Positions 12,659 through 12,729 of a DNA stretch of 12,729 bases are shown one piece after another. The DNA comes from RGIG7213 sp045124505. Its GTDB lineage: Bacteria; Bacillota; Clostridia; Oscillospirales; CAG-272. The notes under the pieces are model-generated. The model was given only the letters and a program-made list of their open reading frames with translations, made no database searches and was not told the origin of the DNA. Each line of letters starts with the position of its first letter. Position 1 is the first letter of the stretch. The translations under genes and the position numbers were made by a program. The stretch covers positions 1 through 12,729 of the forward strand of contig JBGVLZ010000038.1 of assembly GCA_045124505.1 (NCBI GenBank), read 5' to 3'.

Positions 12659-12729
12659 ATACAATAAAGAGGAAAGGTCCGGCGTAATTCCAATAGGATT
12701 AACACATCCGATCGATAAACTGTCGACCG

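Overview
The window looks like a chromosomal segment of a low-to-mid GC Gram-positive anaerobe of the Clostridia, probably an Oscillospiraceae/Ruminococcaceae-type gut bacterium. The reasons are a T-box leader, sigma-A-type TTGACA/TATAAT promoters, AGGAG-type ribosome binding sites, PrsA-like lipoproteins, a sortase-type NPETG surface protein, a minD-like gene next to mgsA, and a DUF3885 protein. No IS transposase, phage gene, CRISPR array, rRNA or tRNA gene was seen.

Layout. (1) 40-783 (+) encodes a secreted protein of unknown function with a C-terminal sortase-type anchor. It is followed by a structured palindromic element (866-973) and a hairpin (997-1019) that can terminate transcription from both sides. 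(2) From 5093 down to 1029 the minus strand carries a MinD-like ATPase, a methylglyoxal synthase homologue, a threonine-type T-box leader, an unknown membrane protein and thrS. The T-box controls the last two genes. (3) 5133-5784 has a divergent pair: a minus-strand RNHCP zinc-ribbon protein and a plus-strand tiny secreted/membrane protein. (4) 8033-5785 (minus) is a two-gene operon of paralogous PrsA/SurA-like lipoprotein foldases. (5) Divergent from it, 8215-10062 (+) is a cytoplasmic family-36-type alpha-galactosidase with a near-consensus promoter and its own terminator. (6) 10244-11584 (+) is a membrane-embedded XRE-type regulator with a large predicted extracytoplasmic loop. (7) 11585-11993 is a noncoding island of four consecutive inverted repeats. 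The first matches the architecture of the element at 866-973 although nearly all its stem bases differ. (8) 11994-12572 (+) encodes a DUF3885 protein with codon use unlike its neighbours. It is followed by another strong hairpin at the window end.

How it fits together. Most genes are housekeeping or envelope functions: translation, protein folding outside the membrane, division-type ATPase, galactoside use and membrane sensing. They do not form one pathway. The observations most worth following up are the two covarying structured elements, the replacement of both catalytic aspartates in the methylglyoxal synthase homologue, the unknown membrane protein placed between the T-box and thrS, and the repeat island next to a probably acquired DUF3885 gene. 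All functional calls are from reading the sequence; no database search or folding program was run.
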